From: Oscillospiraceae bacterium | GTDB lineage: Bacteria; Bacillota; Clostridia; Oscillospirales; Oscillospiraceae | Length of the DNA stretch: 41,099 bases | Reading direction: 5' to 3' | Assembly: GCA_024698225.1 (NCBI GenBank) | Contig: JAILRK010000020.1 | Span: 1-41,099, forward strand | Shown here: positions 23,014-32,171 of the stretch, piece after piece | Numbering within the stretch: position 1 is the stretch's first letter | Layout of the letters: every line of letters starts with the position of its first letter | Notes under the pieces: generated by a model | The model's database searches: none | Told to the model about the DNA's origin: nothing | The model's input: the letters and a program-made list of their open reading frames with translations, nothing else | Made by a program: the position numbers and the translations under genes

Positions 23014-23718
23014 ATGAAGGACATGCACAAACTGGAGCAGGCGCTGGGCTATTGCTTCCGGAACGGCGCGCTTTTGAGCGAGGCGCTGCGCCACAGCTCG
23101 TATGCCAACGAGCACCACGGCGAGGAGGCGACGAGCAACGAGCGCCTGGAGTTTCTGGGCGACAGTGTGCTCGGCTTCGTGACGGCAGAGTACCTGTTCG
23201 CCAGGCATCCTGACGCGCCGGAGGGAGAGTTGACGCGCATCCGTGCGCGGCTGGTGTGCGAGGGCAGCCTCTATGAGGCGGCGAAGCGCATCTCGCTGGG
23301 CGAGCATCTTTGCCTCGGACGCGGAGAGGAGGCGGGCGGCGGGCGCGAGCGCGCGTCGATTCTGGCGGACGCCACCGAGGCGGTCATCGCCGCGGTGTAC
23401 CTCGACGGCGGAATTGACGCGGCGGCAGCGCTGATTCACCGGCTGCTGCTCGACAACGAGAACGAGCAGCGCGTCGTGGAGCGCCGCCGCGACTACAAGA
23501 CCGCGCTGCAGGAGCTGGTGCAGCGCAAGCCCGACCAGACGCTGTGCTACCAGCTGCTCGGCGAGTCGGGACCGGACCACGCAAAGGTGTTTACCATCGC
23601 GGTGCTGCTCAACGGCGCCGTTGTGGGCGAGGGCAGCGGGCGCAGCAAAAAGGAGGCGGAGCAGATGTCCGCCAGGGACGCGCTGACACGCCTCGGCGAC
23701 GGAGCAAAGGACGAATGA
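23014..23718 (+). CDS. rnc: Ribonuclease III
   Basis: NERLEFLGDSVLGFVTAEYLF signature, C-terminal dsRBD (DYKTALQELVQ...GSGRSKKEAEQMSARDAL). Start could be 23014 or 23023. Confidence 0.95.
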   Translation: MKDMHKLEQALGYCFRNGALLSEALRHSSYANEHHGEEATSNERLEFLGDSVLGFVTAEYLFARHPDAPEGELTRIRARLVCEGSLYEAAKRISLGEHLCLGRGEEAGGGRERASILADATEAVIAAVYLDGGIDAAAALIHRLLLDNENEQRVVERRRDYKTALQELVQRKPDQTLCYQLLGESGPDHAKVFTIAVLLNGAVVGEGSGRSKKEAEQMSARDALTRLGDGAKDE

Positions 23719-23727
23719 ACGGCGGCA

Positions 23728-23777
23728 GTCCGTCGGAGCACAAAAAGAACGGCTCCGGGGGGCTGCCGCTTTTGTCA
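23728..23777 (+). terminator. Terminator after rnc
   Basis: cggcagtccgtcggagc - acaaaaagaac - ggctccggggggctgccg followed by cttttgtc. Confidence 0.65.
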
Positions 23778-23797
23778 TAATTATTTTGAAAAAAAGC

Positions 23798-23827
23798 TTG
23801 ACCTTTCCCAAGGGACTGTGGTATAGT
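23798..23827 (+). promoter_or_regulatory. Promoter TTGACC-N18-TATAGT upstream of rpmG-secE-nusG
   Basis: TTGACC 23798-23803, TATAGT 23822-23827. Confidence 0.65.
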
Positions 23828-23940
23828 CGTTCTTACCTGTGAAAGAGGGCTTTTCTTTTTGCGTGCATTTTTCGCTTTTCGTGCGTCGGAAGAGACTCTT
23901 AAATCCAAACAGGGAGGCAATCTAAAGAGGAGGTGCCGTT

Positions 23941-24090
23941 ATGCGCGTTAAGGTCACGCTGAGGTGCAATGAGTGCAAGCAGAGAAACTACAACACCATC
24001 AAGAACAAGAAGAACACCCCTGAAAAGCTGGAACTGAACAAGTATTGTCCGTTCTGCAGGAAGCACACCGTTCATACCGAAACCAAGTAA
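23941..24090 (+). CDS. rpmG: 50S ribosomal protein L33
   Basis: [49 protein letters not shown]; 49 aa, too short for the supplied ORF track; RBS aaagaggaggt. Confidence 0.95.
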   Translation: MRVKVTLRCNECKQRNYNTIKNKKNTPEKLELNKYCPFCRKHTVHTETK

Positions 24091-24108
24091 AGCGAAAGGC
24101 TGAGAACA

Positions 24109-24321
24109 ATGGCTGAGGAAAAGAAGGAAAAGAAGAACCGCGGCAAGTGGTTCCGTGAAATGAAAAGCGAACTGAAGAAGGTCGTATGGCCCGCGCCCAA
24201 GAAGACGCTGAAGGACACCGGCACCGTGCTGGTTTTCTCCCTGATTGTCGGCGCGTGCATCTGGATCTTCGATTATGCCGCCGTTTCGGCAGTGCATCTG
24301 CTGATCGGCCTCGCGGGCTGA
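24109..24321 (+). CDS. secE: Preprotein translocase subunit SecE
   Basis: KWFREMKSELKKVVWPAPKKTLKDTGTVLVFSLIVGACIWIFDYA; between rpmG and nusG. Confidence 0.95.
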   Translation: MAEEKKEKKNRGKWFREMKSELKKVVWPAPKKTLKDTGTVLVFSLIVGACIWIFDYAAVSAVHLLIGLAG

Positions 24322-24334
24322 GAAGGGCGCAGTC

Positions 24335-24862
24335 ATGGCTGAGAGCGCAAAATGGTATGTCGCGCATACCTACTCCGGTTATGAAAATGCCGTCAAGACT
24401 GCAATCGAGAAATTCGTCGCAAACCGGCACCTTGAGGATATGATTCTGGACATCCAGATTCCCATGGAGACCGTGACCGAGGTCACGGAGTCCGGCGAGA
24501 TGAAAGAGGTCGAGCGCAAGGTCTTCCCGGGTTACGTGCTCGTGAAGATGATTATGACGGACAGCACCTGGCATCTGATTCGCAACATCCGCGGCGTGAC
24601 CGGCTTCGTCGGCTCCGCCAACAACGCAATCCCCCTCACGGATGAGGAGGTACAGGCTCTGGGCATGGAAAAGCACGAGATTGTCGTGCGCTACAAGGTC
24701 GGCGATCAGGTCAAAATCACCGACGGTCCGCTCGCCACCTTTATCGGGACGGTGGACGACATCGATGCCGAGAAGAACAAGGTCTGCGTGGTCGTGTCCA
24801 TGTTCGGGCGCGAGACGCCGGTTGAGCTGGAGCTCGACCAGGTGGAGGTCGTGGACCAGTAA
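24335..24862 (+). CDS. nusG: Transcription termination/antitermination protein NusG
   Basis: AKWYVAHTYSGYENAVKTAIEK, FPGYVLVKM, VRGVTGFVG-like (IRGVTGFVGSANNAIPL), C-terminal KOW. Confidence 0.97.
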   Translation: MAESAKWYVAHTYSGYENAVKTAIEKFVANRHLEDMILDIQIPMETVTEVTESGEMKEVERKVFPGYVLVKMIMTDSTWHLIRNIRGVTGFVGSANNAIPLTDEEVQALGMEKHEIVVRYKVGDQVKITDGPLATFIGTVDDIDAEKNKVCVVVSMFGRETPVELELDQVEVVDQ

Positions 24863-24904
24863 TCCCGCAGATATCGCCAAATGCGATGAGCCGCGCAAGC
24901 GGCA

Positions 24905-24960
24905 AAGTGGGAGAGACGCGAACAGCCGCGCCTCGCTCGTTACCACATTTATAAAAGGAG
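24905..24960 (+). promoter_or_regulatory. Putative structured rplK-rplA leader
   Basis: gtgggagagacgcg...cgcgcctcgctcgttaccacattt: gtgg/ccac closing helix, internal cgcg stem and gag/ctc pairing, directly upstream of the rplK RBS. Confidence 0.45.
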
Positions 24961-24969
24961 GTGCCAGTC

Positions 24970-25395
24970 ATGGCACAGAAAGTTACCGGTTACGTCAAGC
25001 TGCAGATTCCTGCGGGCAGAGCAACGCCCGCCCCCCCTGTCGGCCCCGCGCTTGGTCAGCACGGCGTCAACATCGCGGCATTCACGAAGGAGTTCAACGA
25101 GCGCACGAAGAACGACATGGGTCTCATCATCCCCGTGGTCATCACCGTGTACTCTGACCGTTCGTTCAGCTTCATCACCAAGACCCCTCCCGCTGCGGTC
25201 CTCATCAAGAAGGAGTGCAACATCGAGAAGGCGTCCGGCACGCCCAACAAGGAGAAGGTCGCCAAGATTTCCAAGGCCTCCATCCAGAAGATTGCCGAGA
25301 TGAAGATGCGCGACCTCAACGCCGCCAGCCTGGAAGCGGCGATGAGCATGATCGCGGGCACCGCGCGCTCCATGGGCGTCGTGGTGGAAGACTGA
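24970..25395 (+). CDS. rplK: 50S ribosomal protein L11
   Basis: [40 protein letters not shown]. Confidence 0.98.
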   Translation: MAQKVTGYVKLQIPAGRATPAPPVGPALGQHGVNIAAFTKEFNERTKNDMGLIIPVVITVYSDRSFSFITKTPPAAVLIKKECNIEKASGTPNKEKVAKISKASIQKIAEMKMRDLNAASLEAAMSMIAGTARSMGVVVED

Positions 25396-25411
25396 AGGGA
25401 GGTAAGCAGCA

Positions 25412-26101
25412 ATGTTTAGAGGTAAGAAATATCAGGATGCTGCAAAGCAGATCGACAGAAACACCCAGTATGAGCCGGTAGAGGGCTTCGGCATCATCTG
25501 CAAGACCGCCTCCGCCAAGTTCGACGAGACCGTTGAGCTGCACGTCAAGCTCGGCGTTGACTCCCGCCATGCGGACCAGCAGGTCCGCGGTGCCATCGTT
25601 CTTCCGAACGGCACCGGCAAGTCCGTCCGCGTCCTCGTCTTCGCCAAGGGCGACAAGGCGGACGCCGCCCGCGCCGCCGGTGCGGAATACGTGGGCGACA
25701 TGGACATGGTCGAGAAAATCCAGAAGGAAAACTGGTTCGATTTCGACGTCGTCATCGCTTCCCCCGACATGATGGGCGTGGTTGGCCGTCTCGGCCGTAT
25801 CCTCGGACCCAAGGGCCTGATGCCCTCCCCCAAGGCCGGCACCGTCACCCCGGACGTCGCCAAGGCGGTCCAGGAGTCCAAGGCCGGTAAGGTCGAGTAC
25901 CGTCTCGACAAGACCAACATCATCCACTGCCCCATCGGCAAGGTCTCCTTCGGTCCCGAGAAGCTCACCGAGAACTTCGAGGCGCTGATGGGCGCCATCG
26001 TCAAGGCGAAGCCCGCCGCCGCCAAGGGTCAGTACATCAAGTCCTGCGTCGCCGCCTCCACCATGGGCCCCGGCGTCAAGATGGCCGCCCAGAAGATTTA
26101 A
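25412..26101 (+). CDS. rplA: 50S ribosomal protein L1
   Basis: [64 protein letters not shown]. Confidence 0.98.
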   Translation: MFRGKKYQDAAKQIDRNTQYEPVEGFGIICKTASAKFDETVELHVKLGVDSRHADQQVRGAIVLPNGTGKSVRVLVFAKGDKADAARAAGAEYVGDMDMVEKIQKENWFDFDVVIASPDMMGVVGRLGRILGPKGLMPSPKAGTVTPDVAKAVQESKAGKVEYRLDKTNIIHCPIGKVSFGPEKLTENFEALMGAIVKAKPAAAKGQYIKSCVAASTMGPGVKMAAQKI

Positions 26102-26130
26102 GGCGCGCCTTCCCAACCGAATATTTGTAC

Positions 26131-26159
26131 TTGACAAATCGCTCAGGTACCAATATAAT
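26131..26159 (+). promoter_or_regulatory. Consensus sigma-A promoter TTGACA-N17-TATAAT
   Basis: Perfect -35 (26131-26136) and -10 (26154-26159) with a 17-nt spacer. Confidence 0.9.
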
Positions 26160-26169
26160 ACGCATTGCG

Positions 26170-26285
26170 TTCCAAAGACAGCAGGTGCGGCGTGCCGCGT
26201 AAATCCTGCCGAGGACAGCAAGTTCTTTGCTTTCAGCCGTCCTCATGTCATGCGACGTGGGGACGGTTTTTCTTTACGAACGCAC
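26170..26285 (+). ncRNA. Ribosomal protein L10 leader with attenuator hairpin
   Basis: aagacagcaggtgcggc...gtaaatcctgccgaggac, the L10(L12)4-binding leader core; followed by ccgtcctcatgtc...gacgtggggacggtttttcttt terminator-like stem before rplJ. Confidence 0.88.
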
Positions 26286-26341
26286 CTCTTTCCCAGGCAC
26301 AGGGAGCTGTGCCATAAAATCCAACGGAGGTGAAACCAAGT

Positions 26342-26875
26342 ATGCCTAACGCAAAAGTCCTGTCCGAGAAGCAGGCCATCGTGGAGGCCCTCAGCGAAAA
26401 GCTGAAGAACGCCGCGGCCGGTATCATCGTTGACTACAAGGGCATCACCGTGGCTGAGGACACCGAGCTGCGCAAGAACTGCCGTGAGAACGAGGTCGAG
26501 TATGCTGTCATCAAGAACACCATGCTCCGCCGCGCGTTCAACAACGTCGGTCTTGAGGCGCTGGATGACCAGCTCAACGGCACCACGTCCCTCGCCATCG
26601 CGAGCGACCCCGTGGCCCCTGCCCGCGTCATTGCCGAGTTCGCCAAGAAGATCAACGACAAGTTTGAGATTAAGGGCGGCTTCATGGATGGCAAGGTCAT
26701 CGACATGGACACCATCAACTCCCTCGCTTCCATCCCGGCGCTGCCTGTGCTGCAGGCGCAGGTGCTCGGCACGATGCTCGCGCCCATCACGGGTCTTGCC
26801 GTCGTCCTGAAGCAGATTGCCGAGAAGCAGGGTGCACCCGCAGAGGCTGCCGAAGAGGCGCCCGTCGCCGAGTAA
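26342..26875 (+). CDS. rplJ: 50S ribosomal protein L10
   Basis: [45 protein letters not shown]; Ala/Glu-rich C-terminus. Confidence 0.97.
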   Translation: MPNAKVLSEKQAIVEALSEKLKNAAAGIIVDYKGITVAEDTELRKNCRENEVEYAVIKNTMLRRAFNNVGLEALDDQLNGTTSLAIASDPVAPARVIAEFAKKINDKFEIKGGFMDGKVIDMDTINSLASIPALPVLQAQVLGTMLAPITGLAVVLKQIAEKQGAPAEAAEEAPVAE

Positions 26876-26936
26876 GCGACACCGCGACCCCCCAAAACCC
26901 ACATCAAACAAAATTCAAATCAGGAGGAACTTTATC

Positions 26937-27305
26937 ATGTCCGAAAAAGTGACTGCTATGGTCGAAGAGATCAAGACGCTTACCGTTCTGGAGCTCTCTG
27001 AGCTCGTCCACGCCCTTGAGGAAGAGTTTGGCGTTTCCGCTGCCGCTATGGCCGCTCCCGCTGCCGCTGCCGCTCCCGCCGTTGAGGAGAAGACCGAGTT
27101 TGACGTCGTCCTCGCCGGCTTCGACGCCGCCACCAAGATCAAGGTCATCAAGGCTGTCCGTGAGCTCACCGGTCTGGGCCTCGCCGAGGCCAAGGCGTTC
27201 GTTGAGGGCGCTCCCAAGACCCTGAAGGAAGCCGTTTCCAAGGACGACGCCGAGGAGCTCAAGAAGAAGCTCGAGGACGTCGGCGCGAAGGTCGAAATCA
27301 AGTAA
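26937..27305 (+). CDS. rplL: 50S ribosomal protein L7/L12
   Basis: [36 protein letters not shown]...[56 protein letters not shown]. Confidence 0.98.
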   Translation: MSEKVTAMVEEIKTLTVLELSELVHALEEEFGVSAAAMAAPAAAAAPAVEEKTEFDVVLAGFDAATKIKVIKAVRELTGLGLAEAKAFVEGAPKTLKEAVSKDDAEELKKKLEDVGAKVEIK

Positions 27306-27325
27306 GACAAGCGATTCAACCAGTC

Positions 27326-27356
27326 AAAAAAAGAGGGGCAGCGCCCCTCTTTTTTG
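27326..27356. terminator. Bidirectional terminator between rplL and the convergent peptidase gene
   Basis: aaaaaaagaggggc agc gcccctctttttt. Confidence 0.93.
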
Positions 27357-27359
27357 CGT

Positions 27360-29063
27360 TCACGCGGCGTCCTCGGCGTCCTGCCGCCGCTTCCGGCGCA
27401 GCAGGAGAACGCCGGTGCCGAGCAGGAGCAGCGCCACGCCCGCGACGGCGAGAGAACCGCCGCCGGACGCCGTGCTGCCGAGGAGCGGCTGCAGTTCCCG
27501 GCGCAGCGCATCGCTCAGCTGCCGCACCTCGCCGGGGTCGGTCACGTCGCAGAGCTTGTTGTCGTAGAGCACGTCGAGGAACCAGGCGTCCGTGCGCACC
27601 GCGGAGACGTCGAGATAGAGGTCCACCGCGGCGGCGTAGTCCGTGCGCGAGCGCAGCCAGATGTCCAGCGCGGGCAGCGCGGAGACGGCATAGGAGATGT
27701 AGTAGAGCGGCTGTTCAAACAGATGCGGGATATGACACCAGTAGGATGAGATATCATACAGCGCGTCAAGGCCGTAGTCGCGGTAGAGCGAGCGCTCCAG
27801 CGCGTCCAGCTCCGCCGCGCTCAGGTCGGGCTCGGCGTAGACCGCCTGCTCGAATTCGTCGTACAGGCAGCCGTCCACCACGGAGCCGAGCATCTGCGTG
27901 AGTGCGTAGAGCGTGAGGGTATCGCGCGCTGCCGCGTCCGTGCCGACGAGAATGTCCGCAAGGCAGGGGAGGAACAGCAGCTCCAGCGCCTGGGACTGGA
28001 TTTCGGAGACGTCGGAGCCGGCGTACTGGAACAGGACGGGCGTCGGGTCGTGATATGCGGCGTTAAAGTGGCCGAACTCATGGACGGTGGTCTGAAACGC
28101 GGAAAAGCGCCCGCTCACGCAGTTGAACAGGAAGGGGGCGCGGTAGGCGCTCAGGCTGGTCGTGAAGCCGGAATCGTACAGCGGCGCGCCGCCGATGCGG
28201 TACAGGCCGTTTCGCCGCAGATACGCCAGCGCCTCCGTCAGCTCGGGCGAGACCTCGTCCATGTGCGCCGCGAGGGCGTCCAGAATCTCGCGGTCATCCG
28301 GCACGTCCTCCTCGTCCCAGGGCAGCTCCCGCTCGTCCAGCGCCAGCACGCAGCGGACGTACAGCGGCGCAAGCTCCCGCTTGACGATGCGCTCGAGCGC
28401 CTGCATGTCGGCGCTGTCGTACTCGCGCCCAAAATACACGGCATAGGCGTAATCGGCGTAGCTGTCGTAGCCTGCGCGCGCCGCCTCGTTGCGGCGCAGC
28501 TCGGCAAGGCGCAGATAGAGCGCGGCGGCGCTGCGCTCAAAGGCGTCGTCGTCGGGCAGACTGTAATACGCCTGAATCAGGGCGCTTTCCTCGGAGGTCG
28601 CCGCAAGCTCCGTCTCGTCCGCGGGCAGGTAATCGCGAAAGCCGTCCGCCGTGTCCGGCGGCATCCGCGCCGCCAGCGCCTCGCCCTGCGCCCCGTCAAG
28701 CGCCTCGCTGAGGGCGAAGCGGATGGCGTCATCGGCGTGGAGAAACGCGTCGCTCGCCGCCTCGCTTGCCGCGCAGGCGGCTTCGTCGGCAGGGTTCTCG
28801 CACATGTGGATGTAGGCAAGCTCGCGCTGGGTGTAGACGTCGTCATACAGCGCCACCAGCGCTTCGTAAAGCGCCGGGGGGTCCGCGGTGAAGCGCGTGC
28901 AAAACGCCTCCACGGCGTCGCAGTCGATGCCGCGGTAGGTCATGTCCGCATAGGGGACCTCCGGGTGTGGGAAGGCCTCATAGTGTGCTGCCGCCGGGAC
29001 GGGGGCGAGCAGACAGAGCGCTGCCGCAAGGAGCAGCGAGAACAGTTTCATGTGTTTCATCAT
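27360..29063 (-). CDS. Exported, membrane-anchored M3-like zinc metallopeptidase
   Basis: Signal peptide (MKLFSLLLAAALCLLAPVPAAAH), HEFGH motif in TTVHEFGHFNAAYH, downstream SEIQSQALELLF, C-terminal TM (LAVAGVALLLLGTGVLLLRRKRR). Confidence 0.82.
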   Translation of the reverse strand: MMKHMKLFSLLLAAALCLLAPVPAAAHYEAFPHPEVPYADMTYRGIDCDAVEAFCTRFTADPPALYEALVALYDDVYTQRELAYIHMCENPADEAACAASEAASDAFLHADDAIRFALSEALDGAQGEALAARMPPDTADGFRDYLPADETELAATSEESALIQAYYSLPDDDAFERSAAALYLRLAELRRNEAARAGYDSYADYAYAVYFGREYDSADMQALERIVKRELAPLYVRCVLALDERELPWDEEDVPDDREILDALAAHMDEVSPELTEALAYLRRNGLYRIGGAPLYDSGFTTSLSAYRAPFLFNCVSGRFSAFQTTVHEFGHFNAAYHDPTPVLFQYAGSDVSEIQSQALELLFLPCLADILVGTDAAARDTLTLYALTQMLGSVVDGCLYDEFEQAVYAEPDLSAAELDALERSLYRDYGLDALYDISSYWCHIPHLFEQPLYYISYAVSALPALDIWLRSRTDYAAAVDLYLDVSAVRTDAWFLDVLYDNKLCDVTDPGEVRQLSDALRRELQPLLGSTASGGGSLAVAGVALLLLGTGVLLLRRKRRQDAEDAA

Positions 29064-29136
29064 GGCAACAGTTTACCACAGGGAGCACAGGAATGCAACG
29101 GCGTCTCACCGGGACGCGGCGGAAAGGAACGAGAGC

Positions 29137-29457
29137 ATGACAACGTTTGAAAAGGTGTACGAGGCGGTGCGGCTTATCCCGCGCGGGAGCGTCGCCACCT
29201 ACGGGCAGGTCGCGGAGGCACTGGGCAACCGGCGGCTGTCCCGCGTGGTGGGCTACGCGCTGCACGTCAACCCGGAGCCGGGTGTGATTCCCTGCCATCG
29301 GGTGGTCCGGCGGGACGGCGCGGTGTCCCCGGCGTTTGCCTTCGGCGGCGCCAACCGTCAGGTGGAGCTGCTGCGGCAGGAGGGCGTGGCATTTGTCGAC
29401 GAGACACACGTGGACATGGCGCACCACCGCGTGCGCGCCCTGCCGCTGATTGTGTGA
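29137..29457 (+). CDS. MGMT-domain DNA alkyltransferase-like protein
   Basis: FEKVYEAVRLIPRGSVATYGQVAEALGNRRLSRVVGYALHVNPEPGVIPCHRVVRRDG; PCHRV retains the Cys. Start at 29137 preferred over 29050. Confidence 0.9.
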   Translation: MTTFEKVYEAVRLIPRGSVATYGQVAEALGNRRLSRVVGYALHVNPEPGVIPCHRVVRRDGAVSPAFAFGGANRQVELLRQEGVAFVDETHVDMAHHRVRALPLIV

Positions 29458-29531
29458 TGCGGAAATGGCTTCAAACGACGCAAACCCGGCGCGCGCGGCA
29501 GCACCGACCGGTCGACTTTGGCGCAGGCGCG

Positions 29532-29574
29532 CAACACAACGGCTCTGAGCGGAACGCTCAGAGCCGTTGTGTTG
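29532..29574. terminator. 20-bp perfect hairpin between convergent genes
   Basis: caacacaacggctctgagcg (29532-29551) gaa cgctcagagccgttgtgttg (29555-29574); no U-tract. Confidence 0.65.
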
Positions 29575-29587
29575 ATGAGTTGTCTGT

Positions 29588-30955
29588 TCAGCGCCGTCTG
29601 CGACTGCCGCGGTAGCCGCTGCTGTAGCCGCCGCGCCTTGCGCGTCCGCGGTAGCGGCGGCTGCGGGCGCGCAGGATGAGAATCGTCACGATGAGGATGA
29701 GCAGCAGCAGACCTGCCGCGGCGTAGCGGACCCAGGGCTGGACGAGAAAGGCCTTGACGTCGCGTTCCATCGTCAGGATGCGGGAGGCGGACACGTCATT
29801 GAGCGCAATCAGCGGCACCGTGCCGTAGTCCACGCCGTGATAGGAGACGGTCATCGTGCCCAGCGTGTCCCCCTCGGCGATGGGCGCGTCCACGATTTCG
29901 CTGCTGAGGCGGATGTCGCGCTCCAGCGCATCCAGCGTCAGCTCAACGGGCACCATGCGCCGCAGCTCCTCGCCCGGATGGACGACGACGTAGTTCGCCT
30001 CGCTGGACAGGGCGACAGGGACCTCGCAGACGAACTCCGAGGTGTCAATCAGGTCCATGGATTTGAAGTCGTCAAAGCCATGGCTGAACAGGCGGAGGGT
30101 TTCGGAGAAGCTGCGCGTTTCAATGACGCCGTCCTCCCGCTTGACGCGCTCCGCGCCGAGCACGACGGTGATGAGCTGACGCTTGGCGCGCACGGCGTTG
30201 GCGACGAGGCAGTAGCCCGCCTCGGGCGTCGAGCCGGTTTTGATGCCGCGCGCCTCGTCGCTGTAGTAGCCCGGCCAGCCGGTGCGCCAGGTGGAGATGA
30301 GGTAGTTGGTGGAATGCAGGGAGCGCTCCTTGGAGACGTTGGTCGCCGGGACGGTGTACGCCTTGCGAGCGACGATGGTGCTGAACTCCTCGTACTTCAG
30401 CGCCTCGGCGGTGATGAGATAGATGTCCCACGCGCTGGTGTAATGTTCCTCGTTGTGCAAGCCGGAGGGGTTGGCGAAGTGCGTGTCGGAACAGCCCAGT
30501 GCCTCGGCGCGGCGGTTCATCTGCTCCACGAAGGCGGGAATGCTGCCTGAAACGGCTTCCGCAAGGATGTGCGCCGCCTCGTTCGCGGAGACAATCAGAA
30601 GGCAGTTGAGCAGGTTTTCCACCGTCATGACCTCGCCCGCCTTGATGTTGGCGGTGCTGCCGTCGGGGGCAAGCCCTTCATAGGCGCTCTCCTGCGCGGT
30701 AATCTCCTGCGTGAAGGACAGCGTGCCCGCGTGGACGGCGTCAAGCGTCAGCAGCGCGGTCATCACCTTGGTGACGCTGGCGGGATAATTCTGCTCGTGG
30801 CAGTTTTTCTCGTACAGCACCTCGCCGGAGCCGACGTCAATCAGAAGCGCTGCGCGGGCGTCCACCTCGAAGTCATCCGCGGCATAGGCGGGGGTCAAAA
30901 GCGACAGAACGAGCGTCACTGCGAAAAAAAACGAAAAGAAGCGCTTAAATTTCAT
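29588..30955 (-). CDS. D-alanyl-D-alanine carboxypeptidase (DacF/PBP5-type) with C-terminal TM and Arg/Gly/Tyr tail
   Basis: Signal peptide, NYPASVTKVMTALL (SxxK), SANEAAHILAE, KTGSTPEAGYCLVA (KTG); C-terminal TM then RARSRRYRGRARRGGYSSGYRGSRRRR. Confidence 0.93.
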   Translation of the reverse strand: MKFKRFFSFFFAVTLVLSLLTPAYAADDFEVDARAALLIDVGSGEVLYEKNCHEQNYPASVTKVMTALLTLDAVHAGTLSFTQEITAQESAYEGLAPDGSTANIKAGEVMTVENLLNCLLIVSANEAAHILAEAVSGSIPAFVEQMNRRAEALGCSDTHFANPSGLHNEEHYTSAWDIYLITAEALKYEEFSTIVARKAYTVPATNVSKERSLHSTNYLISTWRTGWPGYYSDEARGIKTGSTPEAGYCLVANAVRAKRQLITVVLGAERVKREDGVIETRSFSETLRLFSHGFDDFKSMDLIDTSEFVCEVPVALSSEANYVVVHPGEELRRMVPVELTLDALERDIRLSSEIVDAPIAEGDTLGTMTVSYHGVDYGTVPLIALNDVSASRILTMERDVKAFLVQPWVRYAAAGLLLLILIVTILILRARSRRYRGRARRGGYSSGYRGSRRRR

Positions 30956-31066
30956 GGAAAAAAACCTCCATGTATGATATACTGTCAAATCAGTGGATTT
31001 TTGACCACGGATTTGGAAAAAATCGGGATACTTACAGTATAACAGAGAAAGGGGCGGAGTGCAACC

Positions 31067-31453
31067 GTGGAGCACAAAGAAAAATTCGGCGGCGCGCATG
31101 CGGCGCTTTTGCTGCTCACCGTCGCCTTCCTGGTGTCGCTGGCGTGGCTGTCGCTGCGCGGCGAGGCGCCGGTCGCGGCCGCGGGCGGCTATACCGTCTC
31201 TGTTGAGCGAAGCGTGCCCGAAGAGCAGCGTTCCGTGCCAAAGGCGGAGCCGGTGGACGTCAACACCGCCGCTGCGGAGGAGCTTGAGAGCCTGCCCGGC
31301 ATCGGACCGGTGCTGGCACAGCGGATTGTGGACTACCGCACGGCGCACGGCGCGTTTTCCGCCGTGGAGGACCTGCTGGAGGTGGAGGGCATCGGCAGCG
31401 CAAAGCTGGAGGACATTCGGGGAAGCATCACAGTGGGAGGAGGCACGCCATGA
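31067..31453 (+). CDS. comEA: ComEA-like helix-hairpin-helix protein, single N-terminal TM
   Basis: AALLLLTVAFLVSLAWLSL TM, VDVNTAAAEELESLPGIGPVLAQRIVDYRTAHGAFSAVEDLLEVEGIGSAKLEDI; GTG start. Confidence 0.88.
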   Translation: MEHKEKFGGAHAALLLLTVAFLVSLAWLSLRGEAPVAAAGGYTVSVERSVPEEQRSVPKAEPVDVNTAAAEELESLPGIGPVLAQRIVDYRTAHGAFSAVEDLLEVEGIGSAKLEDIRGSITVGGGTP

Positions 31454-32130
31454 AAATCCTGGTTGTGGACGACGAGAAGGTGCTCGTCAAGGGACTCAAA
31501 TTCAATCTGGAGAACGAGGGCTACGCGGTGGAGACCGCGTATGACGGCAAGACCGCGGTGGAGCTGGCGCGCGGCGGCGACTTTGACCTCATCCTGCTCG
31601 ACCTGATGATGCCGGAGGTGGACGGGCTGAACGCCTGCATGCAGATACGCACGTTTTCCAACGTGCCGATTATCATGCTCACCGCGCGCGGCGAGGACAC
31701 GGACAAGCTTCTGGGCTTTGAATACGGCGCGGACGACTACGTGACCAAGCCCTTTAACATTCTGGAGCTCAAGGCGCGCATCCGCGCGCTGCTCCGCCGC
31801 TCCGGCGGCACACAGCAGAACGACCACCGCGCGCTCATCACCGCCGAGGGCTTCTCGCTCGACCCCGCGCAGCGCGTTGCCCTGCGCGACGGAGAGGTGG
31901 TGGAGCTGACGGCGAAGGAATACGACCTCATTGAGCTGCTGGTCAAGAACCCGCGCAGGGTCTACAGCCGCGAGAACCTGATGGACCTCGTCTGGGGCTA
32001 TACCTACGCGGGCGACTACCGCACGGTGGACGTCCATATCCGCAAGCTGCGCGAGAAGCTGGAGCGCAGCCCTGCGGCGCCGGAGTACATCCTCACCAAG
32101 TGGGGGGTTGGCTATTATTTCAAGGGGTAA
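31450..32130 (+). CDS. OmpR-family response regulator
   Basis: MKILVVDDEKVLVKGLKFNLENEGYAVETAYDGKTAVELARGGDFDLILLDLMMPEVDG...GADDYVTKPFNILELKARI; winged-helix C-terminus. Confidence 0.95.
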   Translation: MKILVVDDEKVLVKGLKFNLENEGYAVETAYDGKTAVELARGGDFDLILLDLMMPEVDGLNACMQIRTFSNVPIIMLTARGEDTDKLLGFEYGADDYVTKPFNILELKARIRALLRRSGGTQQNDHRALITAEGFSLDPAQRVALRDGEVVELTAKEYDLIELLVKNPRRVYSRENLMDLVWGYTYAGDYRTVDVHIRKLREKLERSPAAPEYILTKWGVGYYFKG

Positions 32131-32171
32131 CCCCGGAACAATCCAGTGGTCTGCAGGAGGGAGGCGCCGCC

